Origin: Thermus altitudinis
GTDB lineage: Bacteria; Deinococcota; Deinococci; Deinococcales; Thermaceae
Reading direction: 5' to 3'
NCBI RefSeq assembly: GCF_022760835.1
Contig: NZ_JAKTNQ010000018.1
Location: 1-49,153, forward strand
Length of the DNA stretch: 49,153 nt
In this document: piece after piece, positions 17,490 to 26,518 of the stretch
Layout: each line of letters opens with the position of its first letter
Numbering within the stretch: the first letter of the stretch is position 1
Position numbers and translations under genes: made by a program
The notes under the pieces: generated by a model
The model's input: the letters and a program-made list of their open reading frames with translations, nothing else
What the model was told of the DNA's origin: nothing
Database searches by the model: none

Positions 17490-18413
17490 ATGAAGCGACG
17501 CTGGAAAAGGCCCGTGCGCTATACCCTGTTCCTGGCCCGAAGCGGCGGGGGAAGCCGGGCGGTGGTCCTGCCGGGGTGGGCCGTGGCCCTCTTCCTGGCC
17601 CTCCTAACCCTTTGGACCGGGGCCAACCTCTACCTCTGGCATAGGAGCCGGGAGGCCCGCGCCCTGGAGGTCCGCCTCCAGGCCCTTTCCCAGGAGGCCC
17701 GGAGGCTTTCCCTGGCCCTCGAGGCGGAGCGGAGCAAAAACGGGGCCCTCTCGGAGGAGGCCAAGCGCACCAAAAGGGAGCTGGAGGAGATCAAGAAGGC
17801 CATAGAAGAGCTCCGCCGCCGGGCGGGGCTTTCCCCCTTGAACGCCCTTCCCGTGCGCTACCAGGAAGGGGGCCGGGGGGGTGGGGCCGTGGCCGAGGAG
17901 TCCCTGGCGGGCTGGGCGGAGGTGCGGGCGGAGGTCCTGGACCTCAAGAACCAGCTTAAGGAGGTGGTCCCAGCTCTGGAAAGGACCCTGGAGGTGGAGC
18001 GAAGCCTTCCCCAGGGCCTGCCCCTACGGGGGTACAAGGGGGTCACCTCCTTTTTTGGCACGCGCAAAAACCCCTTCGGCCCAGGGTACGAGTTCCACGA
18101 CGGCCTAGACTTCGCCGCTCCCTATGGGGCTCCCGTCTACGCCACGGGAAGCGGGGTGGTGGCCCAGGTGGGCTGGATGGGGGCCTATGGCCTTGCCGTC
18201 CTCCTGGACCATGCGGAGGGGTACCAGACCCTCTACGGCCACCTTTCCCGCTTGGCGGTGCACCCCGGGCAGAGGGTGGAAAGGGGGCAGGTCCTGGGGT
18301 ACGTGGGCTCCACGGGCCGCTCCACCGGCCCCCACCTCCACTACAGCGTCTACCGCTACGGCACCCCCTTGGACCCCAGGCCCTACCTAGACCCCCTTTG
18401 GGCCTCCCGTTAA
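17490..18413 (+). CDS. Membrane-anchored M23 (LytM-type) peptidase
   Basis: 307 residues. A transmembrane helix (VALFLALLTLWTGANLYLW, about 30-50) is followed by a coiled coil (about 52-112) and a C-terminal M23 domain. Zinc ligands are visible in FHDGLDF (about 200-206) and HLHYSVY (about 280-286). It is likely a periplasmic peptidoglycan endopeptidase or a LytM regulator of amidases. TATACT at 17476-17481 lies 8 nt before the ATG. It is followed one nt after its stop by a bactofilin gene, a pairing known from other bacteria where both shape the cell wall. Confidence 0.9.
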   Translation: MKRRWKRPVRYTLFLARSGGGSRAVVLPGWAVALFLALLTLWTGANLYLWHRSREARALEVRLQALSQEARRLSLALEAERSKNGALSEEAKRTKRELEEIKKAIEELRRRAGLSPLNALPVRYQEGGRGGGAVAEESLAGWAEVRAEVLDLKNQLKEVVPALERTLEVERSLPQGLPLRGYKGVTSFFGTRKNPFGPGYEFHDGLDFAAPYGAPVYATGSGVVAQVGWMGAYGLAVLLDHAEGYQTLYGHLSRLAVHPGQRVERGQVLGYVGSTGRSTGPHLHYSVYRYGTPLDPRPYLDPLWASR

Positions 18414-18414
18414 A

Positions 18415-18789
18415 ATGGGGCGGATGCTGGGGAGGAGGCAAAACGGGGCCCTCACCTACCTGGGGCCCGACACCGAGGTCCTGGGGGACCTGAAGGCCAA
18501 GGGCCAGGTGCGCATTGACGGCCTGGTCAAGGGCTCGGTCTACGTGGAAGGGGAGTTGGAGGTGGGCCGCACGGGCCGGGTGGAGGGGGAGAGGGTGGAG
18601 GCAGGAAGCGTCCAGATCCACGGGGAGGTCAAGGCCGACTTGGTGGCCACCAAGGTCAGCCTTTCCAAGACGGCCCGCTTCACCGGCACCATTCGGGCCC
18701 AGGCCCTGGATGTGGAAGCGGGGGCGGTCTTCATCGGCCAGAGCCTGGCGGGGGAGACCAGGGCCTTGGAAGCCCCCAAGGAGGCGTAG
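18415..18789 (+). CDS. Bactofilin (polymer-forming cytoskeletal protein)
   Basis: 124 residues of a beta-helix bactofilin. It has repeating short beta strands and Gly turns ([53 protein letters not shown]) between short disordered tails. Bactofilins polymerise without nucleotide on the inner membrane face. Adjacency to the M23 peptidase suggests a shared envelope function. The ATG at 18415 directly follows the upstream stop; an ATG at 18424 is possible. Confidence 0.88.
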   Translation: MGRMLGRRQNGALTYLGPDTEVLGDLKAKGQVRIDGLVKGSVYVEGELEVGRTGRVEGERVEAGSVQIHGEVKADLVATKVSLSKTARFTGTIRAQALDVEAGAVFIGQSLAGETRALEAPKEA

Positions 18790-18790
18790 C

Positions 18791-19648
18791 GTGGCCCTAG
18801 AGCGGCTTTTCCGAAGGAAAAGGCCCAGCGGGGAGAACCGGGACGTCCCCGAGCTTTGGACCAAGTGCGAGGCCTGTGGGGCCCAGCTCTATAAGAAGGA
18901 GTTTAAGGAGAACCTGTACGTCTGCCCCAAGTGCGGCCACCACCACCGGGTGCCCGCTCCCGAGCGGGTGGAGATGCTGGCCGATGCCGGCACCTTCCAG
19001 GAGATCACCCGGCTTAAGCCCTTGGACCCCTTGGGTTTCGTGGACACCAAACCCTACCGGGAAAGGCTTAAGGCTTACCAAGAGGAAACCGGCCGCCCCG
19101 ACGCCATCCTGGGGGGTACCTGCGCCATCGGCGGGGTGCCTGCGGTCCTCATGGTCATGGACTACGCCTTTGCCGGTGGCTCCATGGGGAGCGTGGTGGG
19201 GGAGGAGATCGCCCGGGGAGCAGAACGGGCGGCGGCGGAGGGCCGGGCCCTGGTGATCGTGGCGGCCTCGGGGGGAGCCAGGATGCAGGAGGCGGCCCTT
19301 TCCCTCATGCAGATGGCCAAGACGGTGATGAGCCTGGACCGCCTTTGGGAAAGGCGGCTTCCCTACGTGTCCATCCTCACGGATCCCACCACCGGGGGGG
19401 TTACCGCCAGCTTCGCCGCCTTGGCCGACGTGATCTTCGCCGAGCCTGGGGCCTTGATCGGCTTTGCCGGGCCCAGGGTTATCCGCCAGACCATCCGCCA
19501 GGAGCTCCCCGAGGGCTTCCAGCGCTCGGAGTTCTTGCTGAAGCACGGCATGGTGGACCGGGTCACGGACCGCAGGAGGCTGAAGGCGGAAGTGGTCCAG
19601 GTCCTTCGCCACCTGCACCCCGGGGTTTCCTATGGCACTGGAGTTTGA
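18791..19648 (+). CDS. accD: Acetyl-CoA carboxylase carboxyltransferase, beta subunit
   Basis: Transfers carboxyl from biotin to acetyl-CoA with AccA to make malonyl-CoA. It has 285 residues from GTG 18791, one base after the bactofilin stop. An N-terminal zinc ribbon has Cys26, Cys29, Cys45 and Cys48. The crotonase-like core has [19 protein letters not shown] and [12 protein letters not shown]. Its end overlaps the accA ATG by 17 nt, so equal expression of the two subunits is likely. Confidence 0.95.
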   Translation: MALERLFRRKRPSGENRDVPELWTKCEACGAQLYKKEFKENLYVCPKCGHHHRVPAPERVEMLADAGTFQEITRLKPLDPLGFVDTKPYRERLKAYQEETGRPDAILGGTCAIGGVPAVLMVMDYAFAGGSMGSVVGEEIARGAERAAAEGRALVIVAASGGARMQEAALSLMQMAKTVMSLDRLWERRLPYVSILTDPTTGGVTASFAALADVIFAEPGALIGFAGPRVIRQTIRQELPEGFQRSEFLLKHGMVDRVTDRRRLKAEVVQVLRHLHPGVSYGTGV

Positions 19649-20582
19649 AAAGCCCATCCTAGAGCTGGAAAAACGCATCGCCGAGCTGAAGGAGACGGCC
19701 CGCACCACGGGGGTGGACCTCGAGGCGGAGATCCGTCTCCTAGAAGAACGCCTGGCCCGGCTCAAGCAGGAGGTCTATGGCCATCTCACCGCCTGGCAAA
19801 GGGTGCAGCTGGCCCGGGCCCCGGGCCGCCCCACCACCTTGGACGTCCTGGAGAAGGCCTTCCAGGACTTTTTGGAACTCCATGGGGACCGGGCCTTCGC
19901 CGACGATCCCGCCATCGTGGGGGGGCTGGCCTACCTAGAGGGGGAAAAGGTGGTGGTGGTAGGCCACCAAAAGGGGCGGGACACCAAGGAGAACCTGCAG
20001 CGCAACTTCGGCATGCCCCATCCCGAGGGGTACCGCAAGGCCATGCGCCTCATGGACCTGGCGGACCGCTTCGGCTATCCCTTCATCTCCTTCATTGACA
20101 CCCCGGGGGCCTACCCGGGGGTTTCCGCGGAGGAGCGGGGCCAGGCCTGGGTCATCGCCCAGAGCATCCAGCGCATGAGCCGCCTGAGGGTTCCCGCCAT
20201 CGCCCTCATCCTGGGGGAGGGGGGAAGCGGGGGGGCCTTGGCCATCGGGGTGGCCAACCGGGTCCTCATCATGGAAAACGCCTGGTACTCGGTGATTAGT
20301 CCCGAGTCCTGCGCGGCCATCCTCTGGCGGGAGGCCAAGGAGGCTCCCAAGGCCGCCGAGGCCCTGAGGCTCACGCCCACGGACCTTCTGGCCCAGAAGG
20401 TGGTGGACGCCATCGTTCCCGAGCCCGAGGGCGGGGCCCACAAGGATCCCTTGAAGGCCATCCAGAACATCAAGGAAGCCCTCCTAAGGACCCTCGAGGA
20501 GCTCAAGGAGCTTTCCCCGGAGGAACTCTACCAAGACCGTTACCGCCGCTTCCGCACCTTAGGGGCTTACGCCGAGTCTTAA
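19632..20582 (+). CDS. accA: Acetyl-CoA carboxylase carboxyltransferase, alpha subunit
   Basis: 316 residues with the AccA motifs [39 protein letters not shown] and [12 protein letters not shown]. It begins inside accD and completes the carboxyltransferase. The biotin carboxylase genes are not in this window. A small hairpin overlapping the stop codon may end the message. Confidence 0.96.
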   Translation: MALEFEKPILELEKRIAELKETARTTGVDLEAEIRLLEERLARLKQEVYGHLTAWQRVQLARAPGRPTTLDVLEKAFQDFLELHGDRAFADDPAIVGGLAYLEGEKVVVVGHQKGRDTKENLQRNFGMPHPEGYRKAMRLMDLADRFGYPFISFIDTPGAYPGVSAEERGQAWVIAQSIQRMSRLRVPAIALILGEGGSGGALAIGVANRVLIMENAWYSVISPESCAAILWREAKEAPKAAEALRLTPTDLLAQKVVDAIVPEPEGGAHKDPLKAIQNIKEALLRTLEELKELSPEELYQDRYRRFRTLGAYAES

Positions 20583-20599
20583 GGGGCCTTGGCCTTTTT
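20581..20599 (+). terminator. Weak terminator after accA
   Basis: AAGGGGC (20581-20587) and GCCTTTT (20592-20598) pair around a CTTG loop, followed by T. A second hairpin, CCCTCAGG (20600-20607) with CCTGAGGG (20629-20636), follows. Confidence 0.4.
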
Positions 20600-20650
20600 C
20601 CCTCAGGATTTTCACAGGGAGGCTTTAGCCTGAGGGCGGAGGTGAGGGCT

Positions 20651-22267
20651 ATGCGGAAACTGCTTTTGGCCATTTTGGGTTTGGGGGCGGCGTTGGCCCA
20701 GCAGATAAGCCCCCAGGGCATCCTCGTGAACCCGGTGCCCACCGACCTTCAGGTAAGGGTTTGGGTGGACAAGGATCCAGGAAAGCGGGGCACGAGCGTT
20801 TATCAGATCGGTGAGCCCATCTTCATCTACGTGAACGTGAACCAGGATGCCTATGTTTACCTTTTCAACATCAACGCCGATGGCAGGATTGACCCCATCC
20901 TGCCCAACGCCTTTGAGCGGGAGAACTTCCTCCGGGCGGGGGAGACCCGGCGCTTTCCCCCGGAAGGGGCCCGCTACCGCTACACGGTGACCGGCCCGGA
21001 AGGGGAGGACCGCATCCTGGCCGTGGCCAGCAAGCGCCCCCTCTCCTTGGGGGAGATCCTGGATGTGGAGGCCAACCGGCTGCGGGTGCAAGGGGCGGAA
21101 GGCCTGGCCCGGGCGCTTTCCATCGTGGTGGAGCCCCTTCCCCCCAAGGACTGGGTCACGGACGTGGCCCGCTACTACGTGGGCCGGGTGACGGCTCCCC
21201 CACCTAGCCCGGCCCTGGCCACCTTGGTGGTGGACTCCAGGCCCACCGGCGCCGAGGTCTACCTCAATGGCCGGCTTTCTGGGCGCACCCCTCTCACCCT
21301 CCAGGTGAACCCTGGCCGGCAGGAGGTGGAGCTCCGGCTTGCCGGCTACCAGCCCTACCGGGTGACGGTGAACCCGAAGCCGGGGGAGCGGGTGCAGGTC
21401 TTCGCCCAGCTGGTGCCCGAGCCCAGGCAGGGAACCCTGGTCATCTCCTCCACTCCCTCGGGGGCCGAGGTGTACGTGGAGGGGGCCCTCCGGGGCCGTA
21501 CCCCCCTTTCCCTAAGCCTGCCCGAAGGCCGCTACCAGGTGGAGCTTAGGCTGGCCGGCTATGAGACCTACCGGGCCACGGTCCAGGTGCGAAGGGGGGA
21601 GACCACCCGGCTGGACGTGCGCCTTAACCCCGTTTCCCGCACCGGGACCCTCTTCCTGGAGTCCAACCCCACGGGGGCCGAGGCCTACGTGAACGGCACC
21701 TTGCGGGGCCGCACCCCCTTGCGCCTGGTCCTGGATGAGGGGACCTACCAGGTGGAGTTTAGGGCCCCCGGTTACGAGCCCTACCGGGCCACGGTGCGGG
21801 TGGAGCGGGGCCGGGAGACCCGGGTTTCCGCCAGCCTTAGGCCCATCCGCACCGGGGAGCTTTACCTGGAGGCCAGGCCCGAGGGGGCCGAGGTCTATGT
21901 GGATGGCCGCCTCATGGGCCGGGCGCCCTTGAGGGTAAGCCTGGAGGCCGGTCTCCATGAGGTGCGGGTCCTGGCCCCCGGCTACGGGGAGTACCGGGCC
22001 CAGGTGGAGGTGCGCCCCGGGGAGTCCGTGAGGCTTTATGTGGAGCTCCTCCCGGTGCGGGCGGTGTTGGAGCTTTACCTGAACGTGGAGGCCCGGGTCT
22101 TCTTGAACGGGGAAGAGGTGGGGGTGGCCAAGGGAGGCTACCTGCGCCTCGAGGCGCCCTTTGGCCAGCACGAGCTCACCCTGGTGGCCCCTGGGTACCG
22201 CACCCTGGTGGAGACGGTGCAGGTCAGCGGAAACCAGGTGCTGCGGTTTACCCTTAGACCCCTCTGA
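20651..22267 (+). CDS. Exported DUF4384 protein with tandem PEGA repeats
   Basis: 538 residues from the ATG at 20651 (GGAGGT at 20638-20643); an in-frame GTG at 20642 lacks that spacing. A signal peptide (MRKLLLAILGLGAALA) precedes a DUF4384-like domain (VNQDAYVYLFNINADGRIDPILPN). Four PEGA repeats then start near residues 192, 263, 333 and 403 with a 70-residue period (PTGAEVYLNGRLSGRTPL type), and a fifth, degenerate copy starts near 473. PEGA domains are thought to bind wall or S-layer material at the cell surface. The exact job is unknown. Transcription is probably independent of acc. Confidence 0.85.
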   Translation: MRKLLLAILGLGAALAQQISPQGILVNPVPTDLQVRVWVDKDPGKRGTSVYQIGEPIFIYVNVNQDAYVYLFNINADGRIDPILPNAFERENFLRAGETRRFPPEGARYRYTVTGPEGEDRILAVASKRPLSLGEILDVEANRLRVQGAEGLARALSIVVEPLPPKDWVTDVARYYVGRVTAPPPSPALATLVVDSRPTGAEVYLNGRLSGRTPLTLQVNPGRQEVELRLAGYQPYRVTVNPKPGERVQVFAQLVPEPRQGTLVISSTPSGAEVYVEGALRGRTPLSLSLPEGRYQVELRLAGYETYRATVQVRRGETTRLDVRLNPVSRTGTLFLESNPTGAEAYVNGTLRGRTPLRLVLDEGTYQVEFRAPGYEPYRATVRVERGRETRVSASLRPIRTGELYLEARPEGAEVYVDGRLMGRAPLRVSLEAGLHEVRVLAPGYGEYRAQVEVRPGESVRLYVELLPVRAVLELYLNVEARVFLNGEEVGVAKGGYLRLEAPFGQHELTLVAPGYRTLVETVQVSGNQVLRFTLRPL

Positions 22268-22288
22268 GGGCCACCGCCAAGGGGGGGT

Positions 22289-22316
22289 TTCCCGCCGTGG
22301 GTTTCCGCGGCGGGAA
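22289..22316. terminator. Shared hairpin between convergent genes
   Basis: TTCCCGCCG (22289-22297) pairs with CGGCGGGAA (22308-22316) around a 10-nt loop, between the PEGA gene and the opposing SdpI-like gene. T runs are poor on both sides. Confidence 0.5.
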
Positions 22317-22321
22317 GCCTT

Positions 22322-22948
22322 CTAGAGGGGCTTCTTCCAGGCCCGGTAGGAAAAGAGGGCCAGGTAAAGGCCCCCTAGGACCAGGGCGAGAAGCCAGGCC
22401 CAAAGCCAGGGTCCCTCACCCCCCAGAAGGGCCACTACCCAGGCCCAGCAGCCCAGGAGGGTAAGGACAAGGCCGGCCATCCGCTGGGTTTTCCGCCAGA
22501 CCCCGGGGTCCGCCAGGGTCCAGGGGGTGCGGACCCCGGCCACGGGATTAGGGGGAAGGTGAGGGAGGAGGAGGCCTAGGGCCAGGAAGACCAGGCCTAC
22601 CCCTATAAAAAGAGCCCTTCCCAGGGGGAAGGGTATCCCCTGGGCCTGGGCCCAAGCGGCGTAGAGAAAGATGCCTTGCAGGAGGGTGAAGCTCCAGACG
22701 GTGGCGGCCTCCAGCCACGGCCAGATGGCAGGTGGTTTCCCCAAGGACCTGGGGGCTAGGGCCAGGAGGGGGTAGAGGAGAAGGGTAACGACGAGGGGTA
22801 GGAGGAGGACCTCGAGGCGGCTTCCGTACCGGGTGACCTCCCCTTGGGCGTTCCCGTGGGCGGGGATGGAGGATGGCAGATGGGGATAGGCGTAGAGGGT
22901 GAGGGCCCAAAGGAGAAAAAGGCCTAAAGGGGCCAACCAGCGGACCAT
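22322..22948 (-). CDS. SdpI/DUF1648-type multi-helix membrane protein
   Basis: 208 residues with about six hydrophobic helices. The N-terminal LPSSIPAHGNAQGEVTRYGS is typical of DUF1648. The later stretch, PNPVAGVRTPWTLADPGVWRKTQR, is the conserved SdpI-family loop (NxxxGxRTPWT...VWxxTH). SdpI gives immunity to the SdpC toxin in Bacillus; most homologues have no known partner, and no toxin gene is seen here. The ATG at 22948 lies 6 nt after TATCCT (22960-22955), which I prefer over the ATG at 22972. Confidence 0.8.
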   Translation of the reverse strand: MVRWLAPLGLFLLWALTLYAYPHLPSSIPAHGNAQGEVTRYGSRLEVLLLPLVVTLLLYPLLALAPRSLGKPPAIWPWLEAATVWSFTLLQGIFLYAAWAQAQGIPFPLGRALFIGVGLVFLALGLLLPHLPPNPVAGVRTPWTLADPGVWRKTQRMAGLVLTLLGCWAWVVALLGGEGPWLWAWLLALVLGGLYLALFSYRAWKKPL

Positions 22949-22954
22949 GCCCAA

Positions 22955-22972
22955 AGGATAAGCCGTTAGCAT
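22955..22972. promoter_or_regulatory. Back-to-back -10 elements for divergent genes at 22948 and 22979
   Basis: TATCCT on the minus strand (22960-22955) and TAGCAT on the plus strand (22967-22972) each lie six nt from a start codon, leaving a six-base gap between them. Confidence 0.5.
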
Positions 22973-22978
22973 AGGGAG

Positions 22979-23671
22979 GTGGAGGCCATCGTCTTGGGAG
23001 GCGGTGAGGAGGCTTGGGCCCGCAAGTACGGGGTGCGGAGCAAGGCCCTGGTGCCCTATCGGGGCCGGCCCATGGCGGAGTGGGTGCTTTCCGCCCTGCA
23101 GGAGGCAGGGCTTTCCGCCATCTACGTGGGGGAGAACCCAGGCCTAGCCCCCTCCCCCCGCCTTACCCTGCCCGACACCGGGAGTCTGCTTGGCAATCTG
23201 GAGGCGGCCCTGGGGCACGCGGAGGGCCGGGTCCTGGTGGCCACCGCGGACCTCCCCCACCTGAGCCCGGAGGCGGTGCGCTTCGTGCTGGAAAAGGCCC
23301 CGGAAGCCGCCCTGGTTTACCCCATCGTGCCCAAAGGGGCGGTGGAGGCCCGTTTTCCCCATACCCGGCGCACCTACGCCCGGCTTAGGGAAGGGGTCTT
23401 CACCGGGGGAAACCTGTTGCTTTTGCACAAGGAGCTCTTCTTCCAGGCCCTGCCCCTGGCCCAAAGGGTGGTGGCCCTTAGGAAGAAGCCTTGGGCCCTG
23501 GCCCGGCTCATCGGCTGGGATATCCTCCTTAAGCTTCTCCTGGGCCGGCTTACCCTTCCTGAGCTGGAGGCGCGGGCCAAGAGGATCCTGGGGGTGGAGG
23601 CCAGGGCCCTCATCACCCCCTACCCCGAGGTGGGGGTGGACGTGGACCGGGAGGAGGACCTGGTAAGCTAA
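22979..23671 (+). CDS. MobA-like NTP transferase domain protein
   Basis: 230 residues from a GTG. The N-terminal LGGGEEAWARKYGVRSKALV with PYRGRP follows the LxGGxxxR...K...GxP pattern of nucleotidyltransferases. DLPHLSP carries the Asp expected for metal binding. The substrate is unknown: the Rossmann-like GT-A fold is shared by MobA, MocA and sugar-nucleotide synthases. The GTG lies six nt after TAGCAT. The gene is followed 4 bp later by a small membrane protein gene, probably in the same message. Confidence 0.75.
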   Translation: MEAIVLGGGEEAWARKYGVRSKALVPYRGRPMAEWVLSALQEAGLSAIYVGENPGLAPSPRLTLPDTGSLLGNLEAALGHAEGRVLVATADLPHLSPEAVRFVLEKAPEAALVYPIVPKGAVEARFPHTRRTYARLREGVFTGGNLLLLHKELFFQALPLAQRVVALRKKPWALARLIGWDILLKLLLGRLTLPELEARAKRILGVEARALITPYPEVGVDVDREEDLVS

Positions 23672-23675
23672 GCCC

Positions 23676-24215
23676 ATGCGTACGGTGAAGGAACTCCGCC
23701 TGGCCGGGCTTTTCGCCTATCTGGCTGCCTTGGTGCTGGGCCTTCTTTTTTCCTACCTCCTCCACTCCCTTCTGGGGGGCGGGGGCAGGCTGGGGTGGGA
23801 GCACTTTAACTTTACCGGCCTCCTGGAAGGCCTAGGGTTTCTCCTCTTCTTCACCTTTGCCCTCTACGTGGCCAAGAAGGCGGTACGGGTGCCCTGCACC
23901 ACCTTGCTCACCGCCGGGCTTCTCTGGCCCACCCCGGCCCGCCGCTTGGCGAAGCCTTTGCCCCAGGTGGAGGCCCTGGAGGCCTACGAGGGCCGGGGGG
24001 TGGCCCTTTTGGTGCAGGAGGGGCGTCCGGTGGGGCTTTTGGGCCTTTCCGACCACATCCTGCCCTTAGAGGAGGTGCCCAGCGTGGAGGCCGAGGTGGC
24101 GGTGAGCGAGCTTTCCCCCCTTTTCCTGCGTCAACCCCTGGTCCTGGTGGTCAGGGGGGAGGAGGTCCTGGGGGCCATCTCCCGGGAGGCCTTCTTCCGG
24201 CACCTGGGGGCCTAG
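23676..24215 (+). CDS. Membrane protein with two helices and a CBS-like tail, unknown function
   Basis: 179 residues. Two hydrophobic segments (LFAYLAALVLGLLFSYLLHSL and LLEGLGFLLFFTFALYVAKK) are followed by a soluble region whose end (LVLVVRGEEVLGAISREAFF) looks like one half of a CBS motif. It is translated 4 bp after the nucleotidyltransferase gene. I know no specific family. Confidence 0.65.
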   Translation: MRTVKELRLAGLFAYLAALVLGLLFSYLLHSLLGGGGRLGWEHFNFTGLLEGLGFLLFFTFALYVAKKAVRVPCTTLLTAGLLWPTPARRLAKPLPQVEALEAYEGRGVALLVQEGRPVGLLGLSDHILPLEEVPSVEAEVAVSELSPLFLRQPLVLVVRGEEVLGAISREAFFRHLGA

Positions 24216-24219
24216 GCGG

Positions 24220-24246
24220 TTGACAAAGGGCCTGCTGCCCTAAAAT
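24220..24246 (+). promoter_or_regulatory. Ferredoxin promoter
   Basis: A consensus TTGACA (24220-24225) and TAAAAT (24241-24246), 15 bp apart, lie ahead of GGGAGGTGAAGG and the ATG at 24277. The spacer is short. Confidence 0.6.
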
Positions 24247-24276
24247 AGGGGGGAGCGGTAGCTCGGGAGGTGAAGG

Positions 24277-24516
24277 ATGCCGCACGTGATCTGTGAACCC
24301 TGCATCGGCGTAAAGGACCAGTCCTGCGTGGAGGTCTGCCCCGTGGAGTGCATCTACGACGGGGGGGACCAGTTCTACATCCACCCCGAGGAGTGCATTG
24401 ACTGCGGGGCCTGTGTGCCCGCCTGCCCGGTGAACGCCATCTTCCCTGAGGAGGACGTTCCCGAGCAGTGGAAGTCCTACATTGAGAAAAACCGCAAGCT
24501 GGCCGGGCTGGGCTAA
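24277..24516 (+). CDS. 7Fe ferredoxin ([3Fe-4S][4Fe-4S])
   Basis: 79 residues, the size of the well-studied Thermus seven-iron ferredoxin. Cys9, Cys17 and Cys50 would hold the 3Fe-4S cluster, and Cys21, Cys40, Cys43 and Cys46 the 4Fe-4S cluster. Two further Cys (6 and 25) are visible. It is a cytosolic low-potential electron carrier for 2-oxoacid oxidoreductases and similar enzymes. It has its own promoter and a T-rich end after the stop. Confidence 0.95.
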   Translation: MPHVICEPCIGVKDQSCVEVCPVECIYDGGDQFYIHPEECIDCGACVPACPVNAIFPEEDVPEQWKSYIEKNRKLAGLG

Positions 24517-24529
24517 GGGCTAAACCTTC

Positions 24530-24569
24530 GGCCCAGGGGGCTTGGGACCCTCGGCGGGGTTTTGTTTAT
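24530..24569 (+). terminator. Terminator-like region after ferredoxin
   Basis: A G/C-rich region able to form a short CCC/GGG hairpin is followed by TTTTGTTT at 24560-24567. It sits between convergent genes. Confidence 0.4.
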
Positions 24570-25030
24570 AACTCCCGCACGTACCAGCTTAGGGTGGGGC
24601 CCCCGTCTTTCACGTGGCGGAAGCCCTGGGCCCGGAAGAAGTCCTTAGCCCGGGCGTTGTTGCCGTAGACCACCGCATAAAGCCGCTCGGCCCCCGTAAG
24701 GTGGTTTAGGAGATGCTCCAGAGCCCTCCGTCCTAGGCCCTGGCCCTGGCGGTCTTCCCGGATGAGGAGGAGGCTTAGGGTGGCGTCCTCGGGCTCGGGG
24801 TAGTGGAGCTTGTAGTCCAGGTAGCCCACCACCTCCTCCTCCAGGAGGAGGAGAAAGGCCCGGCGGCGCTCGTCCCTTTCTAGGGTGGCCAGGTCCCGGG
24901 CCACGTCCTCTAGGGCCGGGGGTTCCATACCGATCAAGGCGAAGTACCCTGGGCTTCGCAGGAAGAGCCCGTGCAAAAGGGGTGCGTCCTCCGGATGCAC
25001 GGGGCGCAGGCTAATGCTGAGGGTCCGCAT
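24566..25030 (-). CDS. GNAT-family N-acetyltransferase
   Basis: 154 residues from the ATG at 25030. It has the acetyl-CoA binding motif REDRQGQGLGRRALE (Q/RxxGxG/A) and the later NNARAKDFFRAQGF, both typical of GNAT enzymes. TAGCAT (25043-25038) lies 7 nt before the ATG; an in-frame ATG at 25039 overlaps that hexamer. The acyl acceptor is unknown. Confidence 0.82.
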   Translation of the reverse strand: MRTLSISLRPVHPEDAPLLHGLFLRSPGYFALIGMEPPALEDVARDLATLERDERRRAFLLLLEEEVVGYLDYKLHYPEPEDATLSLLLIREDRQGQGLGRRALEHLLNHLTGAERLYAVVYGNNARAKDFFRAQGFRHVKDGGPTLSWYVREL

Positions 25031-25080
25031 CCCTCCCATGCTACCGGTCCGAGCCTGAGAATGGGGTGATGGGTTCCCCA

Positions 25081-25116
25081 AAAGTTTAGCGCCGTGGGGA
25101 GACCTCCCCACGGCGG
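25081..25116 (-). terminator. Terminator of the cold-shock gene
   Basis: A perfect 12-bp inverted repeat, CGCCGTGGGGAG (25091-25102) with CTCCCCACGGCG (25105-25116), is followed on the minus strand by CTAAACTTTT. Confidence 0.75.
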
Positions 25117-25129
25117 TCCAGGTTACCCT

Positions 25130-25351
25130 TTACCTGCGGGCTGGCTCCACCACGGTGACGTTCACCGCCTGGGGGCCCTTGCCGTTCTTGCCCGGCTCCA
25201 CGTCAAAGGTGACGATGTCGCCCTCGTTCAGGGTGCGGAACCCCTTGGCGTTGATGGCGCTGAAGTGGACGAACACATCGGTGTCGCCCTCGCGCTCAAT
25301 GAAGCCGTAGCCCTTCTCCGCGTTGAACCACTTGACCCGACCCTTCTGCAT
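25130..25351 (-). CDS. Cold-shock domain protein
   Basis: 73 residues, a single OB-fold cold-shock domain with RNP1-like KGYGFI and RNP2-like VFVHF. It binds single-stranded nucleic acid as an RNA chaperone. The ATG at 25351 follows GAAGGAG; the longer frame upstream is not supported. A TATAGG hexamer about 75 nt upstream would give a long 5' leader, as is common for cold-shock genes. It lies downstream of dnaJ on the same strand. Confidence 0.93.
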   Translation of the reverse strand: MQKGRVKWFNAEKGYGFIEREGDTDVFVHFSAINAKGFRTLNEGDIVTFDVEPGKNGKGPQAVNVTVVEPARR

Positions 25352-25465
25352 ACTGCTCCTTCTCTTCCGGGCCCTTAGGCCCGTATCCGGGGCTTTAGGG
25401 GTTGCTTTAGACCCCAGGGGCCACCCTATAGCCACCCGGAATGCCTCAGTGTACCACGAGGGGTC

Positions 25466-26509
25466 CTATTTGCGAAAGAGCCCCTTGAGCTTTTCCCAAA
25501 AGCCCTCGGGGGCTACTTTTTCCCCCACCTCCTCCGCGTAGGCCCTCAGGAGCTCTTTGGCCTTGGGGGAAAGGTGTTTGGGTACGGAAAGCTCCACCAC
25601 CACCCTTAAGGCTCCCCGGCCCCCGGGGTAGGGAAGGCCCTCCCCTGGGAGCTCAAACACCTCCCCGTGCCCGGTGCCTGGAGGGATGTCCAGGGGAATG
25701 GGCCCAGAGAGCCCGGGTACCTCTACCCGGGTGCCCAGGGCCGCCTGGGCTAGGCCGATCCTCAGGCGGTAGACCAGGTGGGGGCCTTCCCGCTCCAGAT
25801 GGGGGTGGGGCCGGATTCTAAGGCGCACGTAGAGGTCCCCGGGGCCTCCTGGGGCCAGATTGCCGTAGCCCGGGACCCGGAGGATTTGGCCCTCGTCCAT
25901 GCCCGGGGGGATCCTCACCCGGACCCTCTCCTCCCGGGCCACCCGGCCCCGGCCCCGGCAGGTGGGGCAGGCCTCGGCCAGGAGGTAGCCCTGCCCTTTA
26001 CAGTGGGGGCAGGTGGAGCGGGTGACGAAGCCGGAAAAGAGGCCCTGGCGGTAGGTTTCCACCACCCCGCGGCCTCCGCAGGTGGGGCAGGCCACCCGCT
26101 TGCCCCCCTGGCCATGGCAGGATTCGCAAGGGACCAGCCGGGCATACGCCACCTCCACCTCTTTTCCCCCGAGCAGGTCCTCCAGTGCCACCTCCACCTG
26201 GGCCTCGAGGTCCTCCCCCCGGGGAGCGGTGCGCCCGGAGCGGAAGCCGAAGACCTGGGCGAAGAGGTCAAAGAGGTCCTCCGCTTGGAACTCCGGCGCC
26301 CCCAGAAGCCCCCGGTCGTACTGGGCCCGCTTCTCGGGGTCGGAGAGGATGGCGTAGGCCTCGTTGATCTCCTTGAAGCGCTCCTCGGCCTCCTTGTCCC
26401 CAGGGTTGCGGTCGGGGTGGTACTGGAGGGCGAGCCTTCGGTAGGCCTTTTTGATCTCCTCCTGGGTGGCCTCCCGGCCCACCCCCAGGATGGCGTAGTA
26501 GTCCTTCAT
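25466..26509 (-). CDS. dnaJ: Chaperone DnaJ with zinc-finger domain
   Basis: 347 residues. The J domain (1-65) carries HPD in YHPDRNPG and activates DnaK. A short linker follows, then four CxxCxGxG zinc motifs ([32 protein letters not shown], about 130-200) and two beta-barrel substrate domains. The classical long Gly/Phe region is much reduced. No dnaK or grpE gene is nearby. TAAAGT (26524-26519) lies 9 nt before the ATG and is interlocked with the divergent aminotransferase promoter. Confidence 0.93.
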   Translation of the reverse strand: MKDYYAILGVGREATQEEIKKAYRRLALQYHPDRNPGDKEAEERFKEINEAYAILSDPEKRAQYDRGLLGAPEFQAEDLFDLFAQVFGFRSGRTAPRGEDLEAQVEVALEDLLGGKEVEVAYARLVPCESCHGQGGKRVACPTCGGRGVVETYRQGLFSGFVTRSTCPHCKGQGYLLAEACPTCRGRGRVAREERVRVRIPPGMDEGQILRVPGYGNLAPGGPGDLYVRLRIRPHPHLEREGPHLVYRLRIGLAQAALGTRVEVPGLSGPIPLDIPPGTGHGEVFELPGEGLPYPGGRGALRVVVELSVPKHLSPKAKELLRAYAEEVGEKVAPEGFWEKLKGLFRK

Positions 26510-26518
26510 CCAACTAGC

